Below are positions 1-6,851 of a stretch of DNA of 64,000 bases, in pieces. The stretch lies in assembly GCA_036504335.1 (NCBI GenBank), contig DASXVJ010000014.1:106117-170116 (forward strand). The letters run 5' to 3'. Within the stretch, counting starts at the first letter, position 1, and each line of letters begins with the position of its first letter. Source of the stretch: Fen-183 sp036504335 (GTDB lineage: Bacteria > Acidobacteriota > Thermoanaerobaculia > UBA5066). Under the pieces are notes generated by a model. The model was not told where the DNA came from. It did not search any database and saw only the letters and a program-made list of their open reading frames with translations. Both the position numbers and the translations under genes were made by a program.

Positions 1-1
1 G

Positions 2-145
2 ATGCTGGGCGTCCAGCAGCTCCACAAGGCGAACCAGGGCAAGGCGCTGATGGGGATCCTGCTGCCCGTCGTCCTGTGCTGCGGCTGCGCCGCGATCGGG
101 ATGATCTTCGCCGGGGCGGCGCTCTTCTCGGCCTTCAACCGGTAG
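2..145 (+). CDS. C-terminal end of a small membrane protein (partial)
   Basis: An open frame runs from the window edge to TAG at 143-145. The visible 47 residues hold one strongly hydrophobic segment with a Cys-Cys-x-Cys cluster (residues about 26-29) and end in a short polar tail. The arrangement resembles the last membrane helix of small CD225/DUF4190-type proteins, but too little is visible to assign a family. An ATG lies at position 2, but the true start is probably upstream of the window. The next gene starts one base after this stop, so the two are probably co-transcribed. Confidence 0.45.
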   Translation: MLGVQQLHKANQGKALMGILLPVVLCCGCAAIGMIFAGAALFSAFNR

Positions 146-146
146 C

Positions 147-524
147 GTGGCCCCCGGACGCCAGCTCGCGTTTCTCTGGGGCGGCGCGGCGCTCGCCTGC
201 GCCGCGGCCGCCCCCTTCGCGCGCGACCTCGCGGCGGGCGCGCCCGTCTGTGCGTTCCGCGCGATCACGGGCGTCCCGTGCCCGACATGCGGCGGGACGC
301 GAGCGCTCCTGGCGCTCGCGCGGCTCGACGCCGGAGCAGCTCTCGCGTGGAACCCGCTCGTGACGCTCGGCGTGGCGGTCTTTTTCCTCGGCGGGCTCGT
401 CGCGCTCGTCCGCGCGCTGCGCGGCCTGGGCGTCCCGGATGCTCCGCCTCCTCGCTGGGCCGGCGCGGCCGCGGGCCTCGCCCTCGCGGCGAACTGGGCG
501 TTCGTGGTTCTGACCGGGCGCTGA
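147..524 (+). CDS. DUF2752 family membrane protein
   Basis: A 125-residue protein starting at GTG 147, one base after the preceding stop. Residues about 34-52 carry the pattern typical of DUF2752: a Cys-Ala-Phe-Arg stretch followed by GVPCPTCGGTRA and, about 20 residues later, WNPL. Three hydrophobic segments surround this conserved loop. The family is an uncharacterised membrane family with a conserved CPxCGxTRA motif. Function is unknown. The family call rests on the motif and is fairly secure. Confidence 0.75.
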   Translation: MAPGRQLAFLWGGAALACAAAAPFARDLAAGAPVCAFRAITGVPCPTCGGTRALLALARLDAGAALAWNPLVTLGVAVFFLGGLVALVRALRGLGVPDAPPPRWAGAAAGLALAANWAFVVLTGR

Positions 525-528
525 CGCG

Positions 529-1413
529 TCAGGCCCGCGGCCTGACGCCGGAGGCCGGCTTCGCCGGCGCAGGCGCCTCGCGGACCGCGCGCTCGAGCGC
601 GGACTGCCAGGGCGCGAGGTCGATCCCGGCGTTCGCGAGCTTCTCGTTCGAGAGCGCCGAGAAGAGCGGGCGCGCCGTGCGCAGGCCGGAGCGCTCGAGC
701 GACGCCGGGATCACGTTGGACGGGCTCGCGGCGAGGCGCACGATCTCGAGCGCGATCTCGTGCCACGTCGCGAACCCCGAGTTCACGCAGTGGTAAATCC
801 CGGCAGCCGCCTTCTTCTCGACGAGCCGGCGCGTCGCGGCCGCGACGTCGTCCACGTGGACGGGGGACACCTTGCGGTCGTAGAAAGCCGTGATCGTTCG
901 GCCCAGCTTCGCCTCCGCGATCATCTTGTCGATCGTTCCCTTGCTGCCGGGCGTTCCGAAGAGGCCCTCGACGCGGATCACGTACCCGCGCGGCGCATTC
1001 TGCGCATAGATCTCCCCGAGGAGCTTCGTCGCGCCATACACGTTCACGGGGTTCGGCTTGTCGTTTTCGCGGTAGGGCGCCGTGGCGGCGCCATCGAAGA
1101 CGTAGTCGGAGGAGTACTGGACGAGCGCCGCGCCGGCGGAGCGGGCGACGTCGGCGAGGCTCCTCACCGCGAACGCGTTCACGGAGAGCGCCAGTTTCGG
1201 GTCGTCCTCCGAGGCGTCCACGCCGAGGACGGTCGCGTTCACGATGACCTCGGGCTGGAGTTTCGCGACGCGGTCGAGGACGGCGAATCGCTGGGTGACG
1301 TCGAGCGCGGCGCGCGTCAGCGCGGCGACCTCGTGGCCGGTCTTGCGCAGCTCGCGCACCAGAGCCTGACCGAGCTGCCCCCCGGCGCCCACGACGCAGA
1401 TCCGCAACGCCAT
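529..1413 (-). CDS. dTDP-4-dehydrorhamnose reductase-like (RmlD) SDR protein
   Basis: A 294-residue extended short-chain dehydrogenase. The N-terminus has the nucleotide-binding glycine motif GAGGQLGQALV (residues about 9-19). The active-site YxxxK appears as YGATK at about residue 126, and a YSSDYVFDG segment like that of RmlD precedes it. The family reduces the 4-keto group of dTDP-sugars (rhamnose synthesis) or related nucleotide sugars in the cytoplasm. No other rml genes are nearby, so the exact substrate is open. The start at 1413 has no Shine-Dalgarno and lies 9 nt from a TACAGT hexamer, consistent with a leaderless transcript. Confidence 0.75.
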   Translation of the reverse strand: MALRICVVGAGGQLGQALVRELRKTGHEVAALTRAALDVTQRFAVLDRVAKLQPEVIVNATVLGVDASEDDPKLALSVNAFAVRSLADVARSAGAALVQYSSDYVFDGAATAPYRENDKPNPVNVYGATKLLGEIYAQNAPRGYVIRVEGLFGTPGSKGTIDKMIAEAKLGRTITAFYDRKVSPVHVDDVAAATRRLVEKKAAAGIYHCVNSGFATWHEIALEIVRLAASPSNVIPASLERSGLRTARPLFSALSNEKLANAGIDLAPWQSALERAVREAPAPAKPASGVRPRA

Positions 1414-1422
1414 ACGCCCGCT

Positions 1423-1428
1423 ACTGTA
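1423..1428 (-). promoter_or_regulatory. Putative -10 element of the RmlD-like gene
   Basis: TACAGT on the minus strand, 9 nt before the ATG at 1413, with no Shine-Dalgarno between. It sits back to back with the plus-strand TATGCT at 1452-1457, giving a compact divergent promoter region. No convincing -35 box is visible. Confidence 0.45.
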
Positions 1429-1451
1429 GCGCAGGGGAACGGTTTCCGCCG

Positions 1452-1457
1452 TATGCT
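1452..1457 (+). promoter_or_regulatory. Putative -10 element of the DUF2157 gene
   Basis: TATGCT, 9 nt before the ATG at 1467. There is no Shine-Dalgarno in the gap, so the transcript would begin at or very near the start codon. Confidence 0.5.
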
Positions 1458-1466
1458 GGACCGCGC

Positions 1467-2438
1467 ATGAGCGCGAGCCCCGAGGTCGTCGAAGCCGTCG
1501 CGGCTCTCAACGCCGCCGGAGTCCTGACGGACGAGGAAGCCGACCGGCCGGGGCGGGTGGCGCGGGGCGAGCTGGTGTCGGTTCGCGCCGAGCTGCGCGC
1601 GGCGCTCTACCTCGGCGTCCTGCTCCTCGTCTCGGGCGTCGGGCTCTTTCTGAGGGAGAACGTCGACCGGATCGGCCCGTCGGCGATCGCCGGGGCCGTC
1701 GGCCTCGCGGCGGGCGCGTGTCTCGCGTGGGCCTGGCGGAAGGCCGCGCCGCCGTCGTGGGGGGAAGCCGCCTCGACACACGCCGCGTTCGACTACGTCC
1801 TTCTCCTCGGCGCGCTTCTCGCGGCCGCCGATCTCGCGTGGGTGGAGGCGCAGACGCGCCTGCTCGGCCCCGCGTGGCCGCTGCACCTCCTCGTCGTCGC
1901 CCTCTTCTACGGCGCCCTCGCGTATCGGTTCGACTCGCGGATGCTCCTCTCGCTCGCGCTCGCGTCTTTCGCGGCGTGGCGCGGCCTCGCGCTCAGCGTC
2001 GCGCACGCGTCGCTCGGCCCGGGCGACGTCGTGCGGCTCAGGTGGGAAGCGCTCGCGACGGGCGCGCTCTTCGCGGCCGTCGGAATCGTGACGGCCCGCG
2101 CCGGGAAGAAAGCCCACTTCGAGGACGTCTGGGTGAACGCCGGCGCCCTCCTCGTCCTCGGCGGCCTGCTGTCGGGCGTCTTCGGATCGGAGCTCAACTG
2201 GGTCGTCTGGCTCGTCGCGCTCCTCGGCGTCGCGGCCGGCGTCGCGGCGGCGTCCTATCGGTGGAAGCGCACGCTGCCGTTCGCGCAGGCCGTCCTCGCG
2301 GCGTACCTCGGGCTCATGCGGGCGGTCTTCTCCGGGGGAGGAGGAGGCTTCGAGGCGCGGCTGCTCCTCGTGGCGGTGCTCGGCGGCGCCGCGCTCGCGA
2401 CGATCTTCTTCGCCCACCGGCGCATGAGGACGCCGTGA
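1467..2438 (+). CDS. DUF2157-type polytopic membrane protein
   Basis: A 323-residue protein. A soluble N-terminal segment (residues 1-45, mostly helical, with LNAAGVLTDEEA) precedes about nine hydrophobic segments. The N-terminal helix followed by regularly spaced membrane helices, including a FLRENVDRIGP loop, matches the DUF2157 predicted membrane family. No catalytic motif is visible. It is followed 28 bases later by another large membrane protein on the same strand, and such tandem pairs are common for this family. Function is unknown. Confidence 0.65.
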   Translation: MSASPEVVEAVAALNAAGVLTDEEADRPGRVARGELVSVRAELRAALYLGVLLLVSGVGLFLRENVDRIGPSAIAGAVGLAAGACLAWAWRKAAPPSWGEAASTHAAFDYVLLLGALLAAADLAWVEAQTRLLGPAWPLHLLVVALFYGALAYRFDSRMLLSLALASFAAWRGLALSVAHASLGPGDVVRLRWEALATGALFAAVGIVTARAGKKAHFEDVWVNAGALLVLGGLLSGVFGSELNWVVWLVALLGVAAGVAAASYRWKRTLPFAQAVLAAYLGLMRAVFSGGGGGFEARLLLVAVLGGAALATIFFAHRRMRTP

Positions 2439-2466
2439 GAGGGGACCGGAGGAAGAGAAGATCTCC

Positions 2467-3651
2467 ATGAAAGGGGAATGGGTCGCCTCTGAGCGCGTCG
2501 AGGAGGTTCGCGCCGCCGCCCGCGGCTGGAAGAGGGCGGGCGCCATCGGCGAGGGCACTTTCGAAGAAATCTCGAAGCGTTACCCCGAGCCGCGCACGTT
2601 GCCCGCGCCGCTCTGGCGGGTCCTCGCGTTCATCTTCGGCAGCTTCATCCTCGTCGCCGTCTTCGGCGCGTTCGCCCTCGCGGCCCGCCCGAACGCGTCC
2701 GGAGCCTGGGTTCTGTGCGGCGTGTTCGGCGTTGCATTCCTCGTCCTGGCGGACCTCCAGGCAGGGGCGTCCGCCCTGGCCCTCCGCGGCGGCGTCGAGG
2801 CGGCGAGCTTCTGGGGACTCGTGCTCCTCGTCGCCGGCCTGTTCTTCATCATCGAAGAAAATCTTCATCTCCGCGAACCCGAAGGACCGAACCTCGTTCT
2901 GGCCGGAGCCGCGTTGCTGGTCGCGCTCGCGGCGTATCGCTGGGGAAACGCGGTCTTCGCGGCGTTCGCCGCCGGCGCCGTCTTCGTCCTTCTCTCGCGC
3001 GCGCCCGAAGGCCGGCTCCTCTGGGTCGCGGGCGGCGTTGCCCTGAGCGTTTTCGCCGAGAGGTTCACGGACCGGCCGTCGTGGTCGCCCTCGCACCGCG
3101 CCTGCGCCCGGAGCCTCGTCGTCTGCGGGATCGCGGCCGTCTACGCCGCCGTGAACTACTGGTCGCTCGACAACGGGATGATCGAGGACCTCGCCGGCCG
3201 CGGCCGCGCGCGGACCGGGGCGTGGCCGGGCGACGGGGCCGTCGTCCTTTCGATCCTCGCGACGGCGCTCGTGCCGGCGGCGGTCTTCCTGCGCGGCGTC
3301 GTGCGGCGCCGGGCGCTGCTCCTCGACACGGGCCTCGTCCTCGCCGCGCTCTCCCTCGTGACGCTGCGCGCTTACGTCCACGCCCTCGACGTCCGCGTCG
3401 TCCTCGCGGCGGCGGGAGCGCTCCTCATCGGGGGCGCGCTCGCGCTGAACCGGTGGCTCTCCCGGAGCTCCGGAGGCGAGCGGCGCGGCTTCACGGCGGA
3501 GCCACTTTTCGCGGACGAATCGGCCTTCCGCGCCGCCGAGCTCGTGCCCGTCCTCGCCGCCCATGCGCCCGCCGCGAAGCCCCCCGACGAGCCGGGATTC
3601 ACGGGCGGCGGCGGCAGTTTTGGAGGAGGGGGCGCAGGTACTTCCTACTGA
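2467..3651 (+). CDS. Polytopic membrane protein with glycine-rich C-terminus
   Basis: A 394-residue protein with a soluble N-terminal part (about 50 residues) and roughly ten hydrophobic segments. It ends in a low-complexity glycine tail (FTGGGGSFGGGGAGTSY). Position behind a DUF2157 gene suggests a DUF4401-like partner; that is inference from context, not from a motif. ATG 2467 follows GGAGG at 2448-2452, at somewhat long spacing. An AT-rich arm resembling the dispersed repeat of this window overlaps the start (about 2457-2476), and a second, inverted arm lies at 2555-2573 within the coding region. Confidence 0.6.
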   Translation: MKGEWVASERVEEVRAAARGWKRAGAIGEGTFEEISKRYPEPRTLPAPLWRVLAFIFGSFILVAVFGAFALAARPNASGAWVLCGVFGVAFLVLADLQAGASALALRGGVEAASFWGLVLLVAGLFFIIEENLHLREPEGPNLVLAGAALLVALAAYRWGNAVFAAFAAGAVFVLLSRAPEGRLLWVAGGVALSVFAERFTDRPSWSPSHRACARSLVVCGIAAVYAAVNYWSLDNGMIEDLAGRGRARTGAWPGDGAVVLSILATALVPAAVFLRGVVRRRALLLDTGLVLAALSLVTLRAYVHALDVRVVLAAAGALLIGGALALNRWLSRSSGGERRGFTAEPLFADESAFRAAELVPVLAAHAPAAKPPDEPGFTGGGGSFGGGGAGTSY

Positions 3652-3663
3652 ATGACTTGAGAC

Positions 3664-3678
3664 CCTGATTCATCTGCT
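3664..3678 (+). repeat. CCTGATTCATCTGCT repeat, copy 1 (upstream of vorB)
   Basis: Exact 15-base sequence also found at 9077-9091 and 11337-11351. Here it lies 52 nt before the vorB start. A weak -10-like TCAAAT (3705-3710) begins 41 bases after the start of the motif, nearly the same offset as the TAAGAT (11377-11382) behind copy 3. It could be an operator shared by both promoters. Confidence 0.6.
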
Positions 3679-3730
3679 CTCTGGCGGAAAAGTTGCGGAG
3701 GCCGTCAAATTTCGTGCCGGAGGGTCCTCC

Positions 3731-5146
3731 ATGGCCAGTCCGGCCCCCGTTCGTGAACGACCGAAACCCTTCCTGCTCGACGAGTTCTGCAAAGGGTGCG
3801 GGCGCTGCATCGAAGCCTGCGCCAAGAACTGCATCGAAGTGGGCCACGAAATAAACCCGGCGACGGGCCTCGTGCCCGTCGTGCTGAACCTCGACCACTG
3901 CAACGCCTGCGGCCTGTGCATCGACGCCTGCCCGGAGCCGTACGGGCTGAGGCCCGAGGCGAAACCTAAGGCGAGCGAGGACTTCGAGCTGCAGGACCCG
4001 GCCAAGCTCTTCGGCGAGCGTGCCAGCCAGCGCCCGAAGCCGGTTGCGATTCCGCCCGAGATCGTTCCCCTCCCGAAGACCGAGCCGCTCGTGCTGAAGG
4101 GCAACTACGCGGCCGCGGTCGGCGCGCTCCTCGCGGGCTGCCGGCACGTGTACGGCTACCCGATCACGCCCTCGACCGAGGGCGCCGAGCTCATGGCCAA
4201 GCTCCTCCCACGCCTCGACGGCGTGTTCCTGCAGGCCGTCAGCGAGGTCGCGACCGTCAACATGATGTACGGCTGCGGCGGCGCGGGCCTCCCGTGCATG
4301 ACGTTCACGTCCTCGCCGGGCTTCTCGCTGATGCTCGAAGGCATCTCCTACATGATCGGGTCCGAGATCCCGGGCGTCTTCGTCGACGTCATGCGCGGCG
4401 GCCCGGGCCTCGGCAACATCGCCCCCGAGCAGTCGGACGTGAAGCTCGCCTGCCGCGGCCTCGGCCACGGCAACACGCACGCGATCGTCCTCGCGGCCTC
4501 GACGCCGCAGGAGATGCTCGACCTCTCGCGCCTCGCCTTCACGCTCTCCTTCAAGTATCGCAACCCCGTGATCCTCCTCGCGGACGGGTACCTCGGCCAG
4601 ATGACCGGCAAGGTCGCCCTCCCCGAGACGATGGTCAAGCCGGGCCTCCCCGAGTGGGCCGTCTGGGGCGACGCGGCGCACCGCGGGAACCTGATGTCGT
4701 CGATCTACCTCGACGAGAAGGACCTCGAGACCTTCAACATCCACCTGAACGAGAAGTACGCGCGCATGCGCGCGGCCGAGCAGCGCGCCGACCTCTTCCT
4801 CTGCGACGACGCGGAGGTCCTCGTCGTGTCGATCGGCACGCCGGCCCGCATGGCCAAGGGCGCCGTCGAGGCGCTGCGCCGCCAGGGCGTCAGGGCCGGG
4901 CTCTTCCGTCCGGTCTCCGTCTGGCCGTTCCCGATCGACGCGCTGAAGCCGCTCCTCCCGAAGGCCCGGCGCATCGTCGTCGTCGAGGCGTCGGCCGGCC
5001 AGCTCGAGGACGAGCTGCGGCTCGCCCTCTCGCACGCCGGTCTCGCCGTCCCCCCGATCGAATCCGTCCGCCACATGGGCGGCGTCCTGCCTCAGGCCTC
5101 CGAGGTCGTGAAGGCGGTCCAGGCCCGCGAGGAGGTGACCGCGTGA
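3731..5146 (+). CDS. vorB: 2-oxoisovalerate:ferredoxin oxidoreductase alpha subunit fused to a ferredoxin domain
   Basis: A 471-residue protein. Residues about 15-75 form a 2x[4Fe-4S] ferredoxin domain with two cysteine sets, FCKGCGRCIEAC and CNACGLCIDACP. The rest is the alpha subunit (transketolase-like pyrimidine-binding type) of 2-oxoacid:ferredoxin oxidoreductases, with the VorB-like signatures YGYPITPSTEG and RGGPGLGNIAPEQSD. The enzyme decarboxylates branched-chain 2-oxoacids to acyl-CoA and reduces ferredoxin. The usually separate delta (ferredoxin) subunit is fused at the N-terminus. ATG 3731 has GGAGGG at 3719-3724, inside the small dyad GGAGGGTCCTCC. The stop overlaps the start of the next gene. 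KOR specificity cannot be excluded. Confidence 0.85.
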   Translation: MASPAPVRERPKPFLLDEFCKGCGRCIEACAKNCIEVGHEINPATGLVPVVLNLDHCNACGLCIDACPEPYGLRPEAKPKASEDFELQDPAKLFGERASQRPKPVAIPPEIVPLPKTEPLVLKGNYAAAVGALLAGCRHVYGYPITPSTEGAELMAKLLPRLDGVFLQAVSEVATVNMMYGCGGAGLPCMTFTSSPGFSLMLEGISYMIGSEIPGVFVDVMRGGPGLGNIAPEQSDVKLACRGLGHGNTHAIVLAASTPQEMLDLSRLAFTLSFKYRNPVILLADGYLGQMTGKVALPETMVKPGLPEWAVWGDAAHRGNLMSSIYLDEKDLETFNIHLNEKYARMRAAEQRADLFLCDDAEVLVVSIGTPARMAKGAVEALRRQGVRAGLFRPVSVWPFPIDALKPLLPKARRIVVVEASAGQLEDELRLALSHAGLAVPPIESVRHMGGVLPQASEVVKAVQAREEVTA

Positions 5147-6564
5147 GCGTCTTCTACGAGAACTTCGAGCGGCACTCCGGGGGCCAGGGCCTCAAGGCGC
5201 ACGCGACGCACTACTGCCCGGGCTGCGGCCACGGCCTCGCCCACAAGTTCCTCGCCGACGCCATCGAGGAGCTCGGCGTTCAGGACCGCATGGTCGCGGT
5301 CTCGCCCGTCGGCTGCTCCGTCTTCCTCTACTACTACTTCGACGTCGGCAACACGCAGGCCGCCCACGGCCGTGCCCCGGCCGTCGCGATCGGCCACAAG
5401 CTCGCGAACCCGGACTCGATCGTCGTGAGCTACCAGGGCGACGGCGACCTCGCGTCGATCGGCCTCGCGGAGATCGTCTCGACCGCGCAGCTCGGGATCC
5501 CGATCACGGTCATCTTCGTGAACAACGCGATCTACGGCATGACGGGCGGCCAGATGGCGCCCACCACGCTGATGGGGCAGAAGAGCTCGACGAGCCCGGA
5601 CGGCCGCACGGCTTTCATGGGCCAGCCGATGAAGATGGCCGAGCTCATCGCGGGGCTGGACGGGCCCGTGTACGTCGAGCGGGTGGCCCTGTACGACGCG
5701 AAGCAGCGCATCAAGGCAAAGAAGGCGATCTCGAAGGCCCTGCGGATGCAGGTCGAAGGCCGCGGTTTCGCCTTCGTGGAGGTCCTCGCGGAGTGCCCGA
5801 CTCACCTCGGACTGACGCCCGAGGAGACCGAGCACTGGGTCAAGGAGTCCATGCTCCCGGTCTTCCCGCTCGGCGTGAAGAAGGACGTCGTCGTGGAGCC
5901 GCACGCGAAGGCGCCCGCCCCGAATTTCGACGGCGCGCGTCTCGCGAGCCTCGTCGGCGCCTCGGCGGAGAAGCCGCCCCGCTTCGCGAAGGGCTTCCCC
6001 GGGCACCTCGGCGGCAAGGACGTCGCGCTCAAGCTCGCCGGCGCCGGCGGCGACGGCGCGCAGACGGCCGCGATGCTCATCGCGCGGGCCGCGATCTCCG
6101 AGGGCTTCGACGCGACGCACATCCCGAGCTACGGCCCGGAGTCGCGCGGCGGCACGTCGTACGCCGACGTCCACGTCGCCGAGGACGAGGTCCTGTCTCC
6201 GGCCTCGCCGCACCCGCGGATCCTCGTCGCCTTCAACGCGCCGAGCCTCGCGAAGTTCGCGCCGGACGTCGTGCCCGGCGGGACGATCGTGTACGACAGC
6301 TCGGTCATCCACGACGTCCCGAAGGTCGCCGAGGGCGTCAGGCTCGTCGGCGTCCCGTGCACGGAGATCGCGGTCGACCTCGGCAAGGCGATGGTCAAGA
6401 ACGTGGTCGCGCTCGGCGCGCTCTGCGCCGCGACGGGCCTCTTCCCGGAGGACACGTTCAGGACCGCGCTGAGGCAGGCCCTCAAGGACAAGTGCGCGCT
6501 CATTCCGCTCAACGAGGAAGCGTTCGCATGGGGAGTAAAGTCCGTCACGGCTCCCGGCAACTGA
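5143..6564 (+). CDS. vorA: 2-oxoisovalerate:ferredoxin oxidoreductase, fused beta (TPP) and gamma subunits
   Basis: A 473-residue protein starting at GTG 5143, which overlaps the vorB stop. Residues about 1-265 are the thiamine-diphosphate-binding beta subunit: THYCPGCGHG near residue 20, GDGDLASIG and the metal/TPP segment NNAIYGMTGGQMAPTT. Residues about 290-473 are the gamma subunit, with LAGAGGDGAQTAAM and the conserved SYGPESRGGTSYADV. The family normally encodes these as separate genes (VorA and VorC). With the ferredoxin-fused VorB, a complete four-part VOR is encoded in two genes. Confidence 0.85.
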   Translation: MSVFYENFERHSGGQGLKAHATHYCPGCGHGLAHKFLADAIEELGVQDRMVAVSPVGCSVFLYYYFDVGNTQAAHGRAPAVAIGHKLANPDSIVVSYQGDGDLASIGLAEIVSTAQLGIPITVIFVNNAIYGMTGGQMAPTTLMGQKSSTSPDGRTAFMGQPMKMAELIAGLDGPVYVERVALYDAKQRIKAKKAISKALRMQVEGRGFAFVEVLAECPTHLGLTPEETEHWVKESMLPVFPLGVKKDVVVEPHAKAPAPNFDGARLASLVGASAEKPPRFAKGFPGHLGGKDVALKLAGAGGDGAQTAAMLIARAAISEGFDATHIPSYGPESRGGTSYADVHVAEDEVLSPASPHPRILVAFNAPSLAKFAPDVVPGGTIVYDSSVIHDVPKVAEGVRLVGVPCTEIAVDLGKAMVKNVVALGALCAATGLFPEDTFRTALRQALKDKCALIPLNEEAFAWGVKSVTAPGN

Positions 6565-6575
6565 CGGAGGGGACG

Positions 6576-6851
6576 ATGGAAAGCAACACGACCCACAGCC
6601 TCACCCCCACCGAGTGGCGCCTCGTGAACGCGCTGCGCGAGGTCCCGGAGTCCGCCCTGAGAACGCGCGTGAACGCGCTCGTCGAAGGCCTCATCGAGCT
6701 GGCGCGCGAGCCGAAGTGCCCCGAGCACATGGCCGACGGCGTGCCCTGCGCGAGCGTCCACGCGAACTGCGACCAGTGCGTCCAGGTGACCCGCATGCTG
6801 GAAGGCCTCGAGGCGATGCAGCTCCAGATGCGGGGATACCCGGGCGCATGA
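6576..6851 (+). CDS. Small four-cysteine protein of unknown function (copy A)
   Basis: A 91-residue protein starting at ATG 6576 (GGAGGGG at 6567-6573, rather close). It is predicted to be helical and carries four cysteines as C-x9-C-x6-C-x2-C (residues about 48-68), which suggests metal or Fe-S binding. It ends LEGLEAMQLQMRGYPGA. A paralogue at 11404-11673 shares the helical N-terminus, the cysteine spacing C-x6-C-x2-C and the near-identical LEGLEAM...G-PGA end. It lies between vorA and the acyl-CoA synthetase and its stop overlaps the synthetase start, so it is translationally coupled to this pathway. I do not recognise the family. A role as an accessory or electron-transfer factor is only inference. 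Confidence 0.75.
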   Translation: MESNTTHSLTPTEWRLVNALREVPESALRTRVNALVEGLIELAREPKCPEHMADGVPCASVHANCDQCVQVTRMLEGLEAMQLQMRGYPGA